Assembly (NCBI GenBank): GCA_947626495.1
Contig: CANQSJ010000001.1
Span: forward strand, 62,001-126,000
Source: an uncultured Oscillospiraceae bacterium
Lineage (GTDB): Bacteria > Bacillota > Clostridia > Oscillospirales > Oscillospiraceae
DNA: 64,000 nt
Direction: 5' to 3'
The position numbers and the translations under genes were made by a program. Positions within the stretch are counted from its first letter, which is position 1. The number at the start of each line of letters is the position of its first letter. This document shows positions 1 through 8,569 of the stretch, one piece after another. The notes beneath the pieces are model-generated. The model searched no databases and was not told the origin of the DNA. It saw nothing but the letters and a program-made list of their open reading frames with translations.

Positions 1-1532
1 AGCATCATCTTGGCGATCGGGGTGGCGAAGCGCACCGTGAACGTGTCCCCTTCCAGCGCTCCCGACGCCTGGGTCGGGGAGCGGAGCATGGCGTAATCGC
101 CCATCTCCATCTTCCCCCGCAGCGCGCCGATCAGCGCCTCCCAGATCCCGTCGTCCGCCGCCGGGGCGCTCGCCGGGCGGGCACCGCCCGCCTGGGGCGC
201 GGGCGTGCTTTCCGCCGCCGGGGCCGCCTCCTCCGCCGGGGCCGGGGGCGCGTCGTCGTCCGTATACCAGGGCGGCGCTTCCTCCTCCGGTTCGGGCGCC
301 GGCATGGGCGCCGGCATGGGCTCTGCCGCTGCCTCCGGTTTATGCTCCGGCTCCGATCTCTCCGCCGGAGCCGGGGGCGCGGCGGCCGGAATGCCGTTTT
401 TCAGCGCCGCCTCCAGCCGGGCCACACGGTTTTTCAGGCCCTGCAGACTGTCGCCGGTCTCCGGCACGCACAGCTCCACCAGACACATCTCCGCCGCCCT
501 TCTGGGGTCGGATCCGCCGGTATCCGCGGCCCGGATGGCGCGCATGCCGTCCATAAGCCGGGCGCCGGGGATGCGGTCGGCAAAGCGCCGCAGGGTCTTC
601 GTGTCGTATATCCCGCTGAGCAGGGCCTCGCCCCCCTGGGGGGCCACCTGCAGCAGCAGCACGTCCCGCATCAGCCCCGCCAGCTCGTCCAATATGCCCG
701 CGGGCTCCTTTCCGTCCTGCCACAGCCCGGTAAAGCCGGCCAGCGCCTTCTCCGTATCTCCGGCGGCGACGGCCTCCAAGAGCTCCGCCGTCCGGCGGCT
801 GCCGGCCAGACCCATGGCGGAGAGCACCGCCTGCGCGTCGATGTGCTCCGCGGCGGCGCACTGGTCCAGCAGGCTCAGCGCGTCCCGCATCCCCCCGTCG
901 GCCATCTGCGCCAGAAGCTCCGCGGCCTCCGCCGTCAGATCCATGCCCTCCCGGGCCGCCACATAAGACAGCCTCGCCGCGATGGCCGGCCGCTCGATCC
1001 GGGTGAAGCTGTGGCGCTGGCACCGGGACACGATGGTGGGCAGGATCTTCTGGGGCGCCGTGGTGCACAGGATGAACATCACGTGCTCCGGGGGTTCTTC
1101 CAATATTTTCAAAAGGGCGTTGAACGCCATGGAAGACGAGGCCAGCGAGTGGGCCTCGTCGATGATGTATACCCGTTTTTTCACGCTGGCGGGAGAGAAC
1201 ACCGCCTCGTCCCGCAGGGCCCGCACGTCGTCCACGCCGTTGTGGGAGGCGGCGTCCAGCTCCACCACGTCCAGGATGCTCTCGTCCAGGATGCCGCGGC
1301 AGGCGGCGCACCGGTTGCAGGGGTTGCCGTCCACCGGATGCTCGCAGTTCACCGCCCGGGCCAGGATACGGGCGCAGGTGGTCTTTCCGGTGCCCCGGGT
1401 GCCGCTGAAAAGATAGGCATGGGAAAGCCGCCCGGTCTGGACCTGGCGCTTCAGCGTGGAGGTGATGTGCTCCTGGCCGACCACGTCGTCAAAGGTCTGC
1501 GGCCGGTATTTCCGATAAAGGGCCTGATACAT
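1..1532 (-). CDS. dnaX: DNA polymerase III subunit gamma/tau (partial, runs off left edge)
   Basis: Minus-strand reading from ATG (rc 1530-1532) gives MYQALYRKYRPQTFDDVVGQEHITSTLKRQVQTGRLSHAYLFSGTRGTGKTT..., with Walker A GTRGTGKTT, a zinc-module CxxCxxC and a Pro/Ala/Glu-rich linker. Absent from the ORF track because there is no stop inside the window. Confidence 0.96.
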   Translation of the reverse strand, partial: MYQALYRKYRPQTFDDVVGQEHITSTLKRQVQTGRLSHAYLFSGTRGTGKTTCARILARAVNCEHPVDGNPCNRCAACRGILDESILDVVELDAASHNGVDDVRALRDEAVFSPASVKKRVYIIDEAHSLASSSMAFNALLKILEEPPEHVMFILCTTAPQKILPTIVSRCQRHSFTRIERPAIAARLSYVAAREGMDLTAEAAELLAQMADGGMRDALSLLDQCAAAEHIDAQAVLSAMGLAGSRRTAELLEAVAAGDTEKALAGFTGLWQDGKEPAGILDELAGLMRDVLLLQVAPQGGEALLSGIYDTKTLRRFADRIPGARLMDGMRAIRAADTGGSDPRRAAEMCLVELCVPETGDSLQGLKNRVARLEAALKNGIPAAAPPAPAERSEPEHKPEAAAEPMPAPMPAPEPEEEAPPWYTDDDAPPAPAEEAAPAAESTPAPQAGGARPASAPAADDGIWEALIGALRGKMEMGDYAMLRSPTQASGALEGDTFTVRFATPIAKMM

Positions 1533-1563
1533 GGATGATCTCTTCCCTCCGGGAATATAAAAA

Positions 1564-1838
1564 AGAACTGTACACCCGCCTTTGTATACCCGATCCATCC
1601 GTTACCGCGGCAGTTGGCTCAGACCCAGCGACCTCACGGCACACGCCGGTATCCGCTTAATGCTGCTCGGTTCCCCGCCTGACATGGTTCACAGGCCGGC
1701 GTTGCGCGAGACCAGGCCCTCAACGCCACTTACCGCGGTCAGACAACACATCGAATATCCGGGGGCGGGATTTCATCCCCGCTGTAGCGGATTGCGGGTG
1801 CAGGGCACCGCTGGCTCCCCGACTAGTACAGTTCCTGT
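1564..1838 (-). ncRNA. ffs: Signal recognition particle RNA, large Bacillus-type (scRNA)
   Basis: The reverse complement contains the conserved SRP helix 8 segment TGTCAGGCGGGGAACCGAGCAGCATTAAGC and the Alu-like 5' segment GGTGCCCTGCACCCGCAATCCGCT. The ends pair (AGGAACTGTAC / GTACAGTTCT) and are followed by a T run. A TATAAT box lies just upstream. Location upstream of dnaX as in Bacillus. Confidence 0.93.
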
Positions 1839-1920
1839 GCTATTATACGCCATAGCAGGTTTTTTCGCAAGGGGGACTTTACAAATCCAGGATTTGTGTT
1901 ATAATGCTTTAGCACCGCGT

Positions 1921-1996
1921 GGGGGCGTAGCTCAGCTGGGAGAGCGTTCGGTTCGCATCCGAGAGGTCGAGGGTTCGAATCCCTTCGTCTCCACCA
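1921..1996 (+). tRNA. tRNA-Ala (anticodon CGC), CCA encoded
   Basis: Cloverleaf GGGGGCG-TA-GCTC-AGCTGGGA-GAGC-G-TTCGG-TTCGCAT-CCGAG-AGGTC-GAGGG-TTCGAAT-CCCTT-CGTCTCC-ACCA; anticodon loop TTCGCAT. TATAAT promoter upstream at about 1901-1906. Confidence 0.95.
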
Positions 1997-2053
1997 TCCA
2001 ATCGGTATACGAACACCATGAACAATGGCCGTTTTGCCGTATACCCCAACGTG

Positions 2054-2092
2054 TTCGCCCTCATAGTCGCCGTAGACGGCTATGAGGGCGAA
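2054..2092. other. 39-bp perfect dyad / cruciform-capable hairpin
   Basis: TTCGCCCTCATAG (2054-2066) pairs with CTATGAGGGCGAA (2080-2092); inner GCCG/CGGC also pairs. No T-tract. Confidence 0.6.
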
Positions 2093-2142
2093 ACGCATTT
2101 ACAGACCAAACGCGCCACCTACAAGCGAATCCCCGCATGAGA

Positions 2143-2179
2143 ACAGGCGCCCCGTCCACGGACGGAGCGCCTGTTTTTC
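2143..2179 (+). terminator. Rho-independent terminator (after tRNA-Ala)
   Basis: ACAGGCGC...GCGCCTGT stem followed by TTTTT. Confidence 0.7.
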
Positions 2180-2203
2180 TGTTCCGGGGATGGCCGGTGC
2201 CGG

Positions 2204-2734
2204 TCAGACCTCCCATTCGGTCTTGTGCTGCTCCCACCACGCCGGGAACGCCGGGTCTTTGGGGGAGAGGGTGGGCTTGACAATTCCGTTTATTCCAGAC
2301 GTGTTAAGTTCAGCAAAAAAGGGTGTAATAAACAGTGTTTCTGCTGGAACTCCTAAGTATAACAATTTGAGTAAGATCTTCTTATCGCTTGTCCAATGAG
2401 TTTCTTTGTAAGTAATGTTATAATCATCAATAGTTACATCTAAAACATTTTCCCCTTCTACACTACGATGGACTCTTTGTAATTGACCAAACAAATATTG
2501 AATTGCTTTTTTGTCTTTCAATAATTTGTCCGCGTCAAATTTTATTGTGATACAATCTTCATGTTTCCATCCCCGTGTAATTGGAAAAAGTATACTGTAT
2601 GAAAAATTTTTGCTATCTTCCTTTGCCGAGCACCTCTCAAAGATTGCCTGAACATTGCCCTCGGTTAATTCAATCGGGGTAAATGATTTGCGATTATCTT
2701 TAACTTTTTTTGAAACCTCCGCAAAACGCCCCAT
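2204..2734 (-). CDS. Hypothetical protein encoded in AT-rich island
   Basis: Translation from ATG at 2734 (MGRFAEVSKKVKDNRKSFTPIELTEG...); an upstream in-frame start at 2806 is possible. Clearly more AT-rich than flanks; no family recognised. Confidence 0.7.
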   Translation of the reverse strand: MGRFAEVSKKVKDNRKSFTPIELTEGNVQAIFERCSAKEDSKNFSYSILFPITRGWKHEDCITIKFDADKLLKDKKAIQYLFGQLQRVHRSVEGENVLDVTIDDYNITYKETHWTSDKKILLKLLYLGVPAETLFITPFFAELNTSGINGIVKPTLSPKDPAFPAWWEQHKTEWEV

Positions 2735-3190
2735 ATCCCAACGCCCCTTTCCAAAAATCGAGAAAAAATCTACCGCCATCATAGCATAACAGGCCGCGAA
2801 ACGCAATCCGCATGTTGCCCCGTTCCGTCTATCCAGTCCGTCAAGAGTCGGGGCGCATTGTGAATTTTTGTCCTCACCATGTCAAAATGCTTTTGAAGAC
2901 GCGCGGGGCCCTGTTCGCAGGGTCCCGTACGCCGTTCAGGGGCATTTTTCCTTTTTATCAGCGCCGGCGGCCCCGCGGACGGCTCCCGCCGTCCCGGCGG
3001 GGACGCCGATTTATAGTCTCCGCCTATATATTTTTAAATGCCGGCAAAAAAAATCATGAAATGATTGACTGCATCCGCCTGTTTCTGTATAATATACACA
3101 AATTAAGCGGCGCGAATCGCCGTCCGCATGGCCGTTCCAAACACCTTGATGAAATGCGGTCAAGCGGTAACTGTATAAGGAGGACCCGGA

Positions 3191-4360
3191 ATGAACTACT
3201 ACGAACGTGCGTTGGAGCTGAAGCAGGACACCGTCGCGGACCGCCGCTGGTTCCACACCAACGCGGAGGTCGGTCTGCACATGCCGAAGGCCAAGGCCTA
3301 TGTCATGGACAAGCTGCGCCAGTACGGCATCGAGCCCCGGGAGTGCGGCGAGGGCGTGACGGTCACCTTGGGAAAGGGCGGAAAAACCATCCTGCTCCGG
3401 GCCGATATGGACGCGCTGCCCATGGCCGAACAGAGCGGCGAGAGCTTTGCCTGCCCCACCGGCGAGGCGGCCCACGCCTGCGGCCATGACAACCACGCGG
3501 CCATGCTCCTCACCGCCGCCCGGATGCTCAAGGAGAACGAGGACTCTCTGGAGGGCACCGTCAAATTCATGTTCCAGCCCGCCGAGGAGACCTTCCAGGG
3601 CGGCCGGAACATGATCGAGCACGGCATCCTGGACGGCGTGGACGCGGCGCTGGCCTACCACGTCGGGCCGGGAAAGATGCCGGTGGGCATCTTCATGTAC
3701 AACGCCGGCGGCACCATGATGTTCTCCAACGACGGCTTCACCATCACGGTGAAGGGCCACGGCGGACACGGCGCCTATCCCCACACCAGCATCGACCCCA
3801 TCAACATCGGCGTCCACATCCACCTGGCCCTGCAGGAGCTGATCGCCCGGGAGAGCGACCCCAGCTGGTCCTGCGTGGTGACGGTGGGGCAGTTCACCGC
3901 CGGCTCCGCCCCCAACATCATCCCCGACACCGCCGTGCTGCGGGGCACCATCCGCGCGGACAAGGCCGAGGCCCGGGAGAAGCTGGTCCGCCGGGTCCAA
4001 GAGGTGGCCCAGTCCGTGGCGGCCGTCTACGGCGGCAGCGCGGAGGTGGAGATGGCCACCGGCGTGCCGCCTCTGATCTGCGACGGGAAGATGGTGGAGG
4101 AGATCGCCGGCTATATGCAGGAGCTGAACTTCCCCGGCGCGATGCCCTACCCCGGGGTTCAGGCCAGCGCCAGCGAGGACTTCGCCCTGGTCGCGGAGAA
4201 AGTGCCCGCCACCTTCATGTATCTGTCCGCCGGATACCTGGATGAGCGGGGCGACTGGCCCGCCCACAACCCCAAGGTCCGTTTCAACGAGGACGCGCTC
4301 CCCATCGGCGCAGCCTGCCTGGCCCACTGCGCCGTGCGCTGGCTGCAAAACAACAAGTAA
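3191..4360 (+). CDS. M20 family metallopeptidase / amidohydrolase (N-acyl amino acid hydrolase-like)
   Basis: ADMDALPMAEQSGESFACPTGEAAHACGHDNHAAMLLTAARML and QPAEETFQGGRNMI are M20D signatures; RBS AAGGAGG. TTGACT-17-TATAAT promoter at about 3064-3092. Confidence 0.93.
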   Translation: MNYYERALELKQDTVADRRWFHTNAEVGLHMPKAKAYVMDKLRQYGIEPRECGEGVTVTLGKGGKTILLRADMDALPMAEQSGESFACPTGEAAHACGHDNHAAMLLTAARMLKENEDSLEGTVKFMFQPAEETFQGGRNMIEHGILDGVDAALAYHVGPGKMPVGIFMYNAGGTMMFSNDGFTITVKGHGGHGAYPHTSIDPINIGVHIHLALQELIARESDPSWSCVVTVGQFTAGSAPNIIPDTAVLRGTIRADKAEAREKLVRRVQEVAQSVAAVYGGSAEVEMATGVPPLICDGKMVEEIAGYMQELNFPGAMPYPGVQASASEDFALVAEKVPATFMYLSAGYLDERGDWPAHNPKVRFNEDALPIGAACLAHCAVRWLQNNK

Positions 4361-4398
4361 GCGACCAACCACAAACAAGAAAGGAAGGAAATGAATCA

Positions 4399-5121
4399 AT
4401 GGCAACCATGAGAGACATTGCGACCAGCCCGCTGCTGCTGGTGCTGGTCGCCGTCGGCCTGGCGTACATCGTCGGGTTCTCCGTGCTGTATCTTGTCAAG
4501 GCGTATAAGCGCGCCCAGGCGCTGGGGGTCACCAAGGAGGACCTGTCCCGCGTCATCAAGACCAGCGCTGTGTCCTCCATCGTCCCCGCGATCTCCATCG
4601 CCATCGGCCTGTTCGCCCTCATCGGCGCGCTGGGCACCGTCTGGTCCTGGTGGCGGCTGAGCGTCATCGGCTCCCTGTCCTATGAGACTTTGTTCTCCGG
4701 CAACATCGCCGCGGCGCTGGGCTACACCAGCTCCGCCGAGATGATGAGCACCGCCTCCGGTCAGGAATTCGGCATCATCATGATCCTGATGAGCGTGGGC
4801 ATGCTCAGCGGCTTTTTGATCCTGATCCCCTTCGGCAAGAAGTACGCCTCCAGCGTGGACAAGTCCCAGGGCGCCACCAACCCCTGGAAGATGGTCTTCA
4901 GCGGCTGCTTCATGCTGTGCCTGCTGGCCGTGTACGTGCCCGTGCTGCTGTTCGGCGACACCGTCCAGGCGGCGGTCATGCTCACCGGCCTGGTGGTGGC
5001 CATCGTCCTCGGCATCCTGGCAAAGAAGCCCAAGCTGGGCTGGCTCAACGACTTCATCATGGCAATCTCCATGATAGCCGGCATGGCCTCCGCGCAGCTG
5101 TGGGTCAACCTCTTCGGTTGA
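4399..5121 (+). CDS. DUF5058-like multispanning membrane protein
   Basis: Hydrophobic 240-aa protein directly downstream of the M20 gene; family assignment from memory of family features, unverified. Confidence 0.7.
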   Translation: MATMRDIATSPLLLVLVAVGLAYIVGFSVLYLVKAYKRAQALGVTKEDLSRVIKTSAVSSIVPAISIAIGLFALIGALGTVWSWWRLSVIGSLSYETLFSGNIAAALGYTSSAEMMSTASGQEFGIIMILMSVGMLSGFLILIPFGKKYASSVDKSQGATNPWKMVFSGCFMLCLLAVYVPVLLFGDTVQAAVMLTGLVVAIVLGILAKKPKLGWLNDFIMAISMIAGMASAQLWVNLFG

Positions 5122-5139
5122 TAAAAGGAGGAACTGACA

Positions 5140-5904
5140 ATGAGTAAAAAGAACAACGCTTCCGTGGCTCTGGACCCCTTCCAGGCATGGTGCCACCGTT
5201 GGGGCCGCGCCGGAACGGTCATCGCCCTGATCTATATGATCGCCCTGCCGCTGATCGTCCTGGGCGTCTATCACTGCGTCCCCCCCATCGGGCAGGTGTT
5301 CAACCTGACCACCTTCGGCCTGCTGATCATCTATATCGCCGTGGGCATCTCCGAGGCCCTCAGCTACATCCCCATCATGGGCGCGTCCTCCTATCTGGGC
5401 TTCATCACCGGCAACATCATGAACCTGAAGGTGCCTGTGGCCATCAACGCCATCAAGACCGCCAACCAGGAGCCCAGCACCCCCGCCGGCGACTGCGTGG
5501 CCGCCATCGGCATCGCGGTCAGCTCCATCGTGACCGTGGTCATTCTGGCCATCACCGCGGCCCTAAGCTCCCAGCTCAGCTTCCTGTATGACGTGCCCGC
5601 CTTCCGTACCGCCTCCAACTACCTGATCCCGGCTCTGTTCGGCTCCATGACCCTGGGTCTGTTCGCCAGCACCAGCTCCGGCAGCAAGGTGGTCAAAAAC
5701 GGCATCATGGGCGTGGTCCCCGTCATCGTCATCGTCAGCATCATCACCCTGGCTGCCCGCATCATGGGCGGCGCCGCGGCCTCCTCCGCCATCATGGGCA
5801 TGGTGGGCCCCATCATCATGGTGATGCTGCCCATCGCCATCCTGTCCAGCTGGATCATGTACAAAAAGGGCATCATCAAGGTCGTGGACAACGACAAGAA
5901 GTGA
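5140..5904 (+). CDS. Multispanning membrane protein, candidate transporter subunit in M20 operon
   Basis: 254-aa hydrophobic ORF, 18 nt after the upstream gene, with AAAGGAGG RBS. Confidence 0.75.
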   Translation: MSKKNNASVALDPFQAWCHRWGRAGTVIALIYMIALPLIVLGVYHCVPPIGQVFNLTTFGLLIIYIAVGISEALSYIPIMGASSYLGFITGNIMNLKVPVAINAIKTANQEPSTPAGDCVAAIGIAVSSIVTVVILAITAALSSQLSFLYDVPAFRTASNYLIPALFGSMTLGLFASTSSGSKVVKNGIMGVVPVIVIVSIITLAARIMGGAAASSAIMGMVGPIIMVMLPIAILSSWIMYKKGIIKVVDNDKK

Positions 5905-5921
5905 TCTCTCCGAAAACGCAC

Positions 5922-5954
5922 CGGGAGGCGGGCTTTGCGCCCGCCTCCCTTTCT
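5922..5954 (+). terminator. Rho-independent terminator of M20 operon
   Basis: GGGAGGCGGG-CTTTGCG-CCCGCCTCCC followed by TTTCT. Confidence 0.75.
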
Positions 5955-5980
5955 CTGTGCTCCGCCGCCTTGGCAGAGCG

Positions 5981-6006
5981 AAACGCCCGCCGGACGGCGG
6001 GCGTTT
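5981..6006 (-). terminator. Rho-independent terminator of HerA-like gene
   Basis: AAACGCCCGCC-GGAC-GGCGGGCGTTT hairpin 12 nt beyond the stop codon. Confidence 0.65.
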
Positions 6007-6018
6007 CTGCCGGATCGT

Positions 6019-7680
6019 TTACTTGAAGAAGCCGCCGATCAGGTCGCTGACGATGTTGCCGGCGAACTGGCTGGCCGCGTTGCGCACGGTCTTGCTGGAG
6101 TTGCCCATGAGCCCCCGGGTGATGGAGCGGGTCAGCTGCCGGCCCATGCTCTTGGCGGTGTTGCGGCTGGCCTTGACGATGCTCTGCTCCATCTTGGTGC
6201 GGCCGTACTTATCCCGGCCTTCCGCCTTATACTGGGCCTGGAGAGCCTTCTCCTCCGCCTTGCGCTGGCGCTCCTCCTCCCGGGCCGCCTTCTCGGCGGC
6301 CTTCTGCTGGGCGATGGCGGCCTTCTCGGCGGCCTTTGCCTCTTCCTCGGCCTGCTTTTCCGCCTCAGTCTCCGCCTCGGCCTGGGCAGCCGCCTGGGCC
6401 TGCTCGTCCAGGATCTCATAAGCGGAGCGCTCGTCCACCGCGTCCTTATACTTGCCGTAGAGGGCGTCGTTCGCCACCAGCATGGCCCGGGCGGCGTCGT
6501 CCATGGCGGTCATAGCGCTCCGGGGCGGGCAGATGGTGGCCTTCTCCACCACCGTGGGCACGCCCCCCTCGTCCAGCATGGACACCAGCGCCACGCCGGT
6601 GCCCAGCTCGCTGATGGCGTCCTCGGTCTTGAAGGCCGGATTGGCCCGGAAGCTCTGGGCGGCGATCCGCACCGCCTTCTGCTCGGCGGGGGTATAGGCG
6701 TGCAGGGCGTGCTGGATGCGGTTGTTCAGCTGGGCCAGCACCGCGTCGGGGATGTCCGCGGGGCTCTGGGAGATGAAGAAGATGCCCACGCCCTTGCTGC
6801 GGATGAGCTTGACCACCTGGACCACCTTCTCCACCAGCGCCTTGGGGGCGTCGGAGAAGAGTAAATGGGCCTCGTCGAAGAAGAACACCAGCTTGGGCTT
6901 GTCCCCGTCGCCCACCTCCGGCAGGGCCTCATACAGCTCCGAGAGCATCCACAGCATGAACGTGGCGTACAGCAGCGGCTTTTGCGCCAGCTGGACGCAG
7001 TGCAGCACGTTGACGGTCCCCCGGCCGTCGGCGGCCTGGCTGAACCAGTCGGCGATGTCCAGACTGGGCTCGCCGAAAAAGTCCGCCGCGCCGTCGTTTT
7101 CCAGACTGAGCAGGGCCCGCTGGATGGCGCCCACGCTCTGGCTGGTCACGTTGCCGTATGTATTGACAAAGTCGGCGCGGTGCTCCCCCAGCCAGGCCAG
7201 CATGGCCCGCAGATCCTTCAGGTCGATGACCTCCCAGCCGTTGTCGTCCGCCACCCGGAAGGCGATGTTCAGCACGCCCTCCTGGGCGTCGGTCAGCCCC
7301 AGCAGCCGGCTGAGGAGCACCGGCCCCACGTCCGTGACCGTGGCCCGCACGGGGATGCCGCCCCTGCCGAACACGTCCCAGAACCGGCAGGGATAGCCGG
7401 TGTAGGTGAACGCGGCCGGGTCCACCCCCACGCCGGTAAGCCGCTGGCGCATCTTTTCGCTGTCGGTCCCCGCCAGGGCCGTGCCGGACACGTCGCCCTT
7501 GATGTCCGCCAGGAACACGGGCACGCCCATGTCGGAGAAGCCCTCCGCCAGGACCTTGAGGGTGACGGTCTTGCCGGTGCCGGTGGCGCCGGCGATGAGG
7601 CCGTGGCGGTTGGCCATGCCGGGGAGAAGCCAGACCGGATTGTCCCCCTTGCCGATGAGTATCTTGCCGTCTTGGAGCAT
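6019..7680 (-). CDS. HerA-like helicase/ATPase (DUF853, YjgR family)
   Basis: [66 protein letters not shown]...; Walker A GATGTGKT, Walker [13 protein letters not shown]. The longer ORF to 7998 reads through the duplicated promoter repeats. Confidence 0.92.
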   Translation of the reverse strand: MLQDGKILIGKGDNPVWLLPGMANRHGLIAGATGTGKTVTLKVLAEGFSDMGVPVFLADIKGDVSGTALAGTDSEKMRQRLTGVGVDPAAFTYTGYPCRFWDVFGRGGIPVRATVTDVGPVLLSRLLGLTDAQEGVLNIAFRVADDNGWEVIDLKDLRAMLAWLGEHRADFVNTYGNVTSQSVGAIQRALLSLENDGAADFFGEPSLDIADWFSQAADGRGTVNVLHCVQLAQKPLLYATFMLWMLSELYEALPEVGDGDKPKLVFFFDEAHLLFSDAPKALVEKVVQVVKLIRSKGVGIFFISQSPADIPDAVLAQLNNRIQHALHAYTPAEQKAVRIAAQSFRANPAFKTEDAISELGTGVALVSMLDEGGVPTVVEKATICPPRSAMTAMDDAARAMLVANDALYGKYKDAVDERSAYEILDEQAQAAAQAEAETEAEKQAEEEAKAAEKAAIAQQKAAEKAAREEERQRKAEEKALQAQYKAEGRDKYGRTKMEQSIVKASRNTAKSMGRQLTRSITRGLMGNSSKTVRNAASQFAGNIVSDLIGGFFK

Positions 7681-7711
7681 GATATTGTCCCCCTGCCGTT
7701 TTTTTCTATCA

Positions 7712-7757
7712 TACCATGTCGCGCGGTTCCGGCGCAAGCCGGGAGCGCGACCGGTAT
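7712..7757. repeat. Promoter-containing direct repeat, copy 1
   Basis: TACCATGTCGCGCGGTTCCGGCGCAAGCCGGGAGCGCGACCGGTAT, identical to copy 2. Confidence 0.95.
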
Positions 7758-7789
7758 CATTGTGGTATAACAGCGCTCTGCGTCTGTTG

Positions 7790-7835
7790 TACCATGTCGC
7801 GCGGTTCCGGCGCAAGCCGGGAGCGCGACCGGTAT
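7790..7835. repeat. Promoter-containing direct repeat, copy 2 (period 78 bp)
   Basis: Identical 46-bp string to 7712-7757, with further similarity on the right side (GGTATAA[C/T]AGC). Confidence 0.95.
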
Positions 7836-7910
7836 TCACTGGTATAATAGCGACTCTGGCGCTATCATACCACAGCCGCCGCAAAAAGAAAAGGTTCTTT
7901 CCCCTTCCGG

Positions 7911-7939
7911 TTGCGGTCACCGTCTCCAGGCGGTATAAT
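7911..7939 (+). promoter_or_regulatory. Predicted promoter (TTGCGG-17-TATAAT)
   Basis: -35 7911-7916, -10 7934-7939, upstream of the lipoprotein gene at 8028. Confidence 0.7.
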
Positions 7940-8027
7940 AGATGCGGGAACTTTTCCCGCGCCGGGCCGTCATAGCAACAGCCGGCCTGTCCGGACACGG
8001 ATCAAAAACGCAAAGGAGAATATACGA

Positions 8028-8501
8028 ATGAAAAAGACGAACCGATGCGCCGCTCTGCTGCTGGCGCTGTGCCTGATCGCCACGCTGGCCGGCTGCGGCA
8101 AGGCCGACAGCTTCACCACAGATCTGACCGCCTTTTACGGCCAGATCACGGCGGACGAGGGCTTTCCCATGATGATGGAGATCGGCGAGGATGTGGCAGA
8201 GAACTTCTACCCCGGTCTGACCGCCATCCAGCGGGAGCAGACGGTGCTCTACACCGCCGCCATCTCCGCCACCCCCTGCGAGATCGCCATGGTGGAGGTG
8301 GCCGACGATGCCGATGCCAAGGCGGTGGAGGAGATCTTCCAGGCCCGCATTGACGCCCAGGTGGCCGGCGGCGCTTGGTACCCGGAGACCATCGAGGGCT
8401 GGGAGAAAAATGCCGTCGTCGTCACCCGGGGAAACTGCGTGTGTCTGTTCGTGGTGGACCCCTCCCTGGGCGACCCGGCGGCGGCCTTCAACGCCCTGTA
8501 A
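8028..8501 (+). CDS. DUF4358-like lipoprotein
   Basis: MKKTNRCAALLLALCLIATLAGCGKADS lipobox; RBS AAAGGAGA. Confidence 0.8.
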   Translation: MKKTNRCAALLLALCLIATLAGCGKADSFTTDLTAFYGQITADEGFPMMMEIGEDVAENFYPGLTAIQREQTVLYTAAISATPCEIAMVEVADDADAKAVEEIFQARIDAQVAGGAWYPETIEGWEKNAVVVTRGNCVCLFVVDPSLGDPAAAFNAL

Positions 8502-8518
8502 TAGTCCCCAGCATACGC

Positions 8519-8553
8519 AAAGGCGGATATGTCTCATGAGACATATCCGCCTT
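8519..8553. terminator. Bidirectional terminator hairpin
   Basis: AAGGCGGATATGTCTCATGAGACATATCCGCCTT, near-perfect palindrome between convergent genes. Confidence 0.8.
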
Positions 8554-8569
8554 AGTTTTATCCCCGCCC

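Noticed and set aside
3093-3190. Riboswitch in the M20 operon leader
   Set aside because: About 90-nt leader with some complementarity, but no known riboswitch core could be recognised.
6019-7680. HerA-NurA phage-defence system
   Set aside because: No NurA, SIR2 or other effector nuclease adjacent; the protein matches the stand-alone DUF853/YjgR type.
7712-7835. Possible mini CRISPR array (two identical palindromic repeats)
   Set aside because: Only two copies, one 32-bp spacer-like gap, no cas genes, and the repeats coincide with promoter elements upstream of the HerA-like gene.
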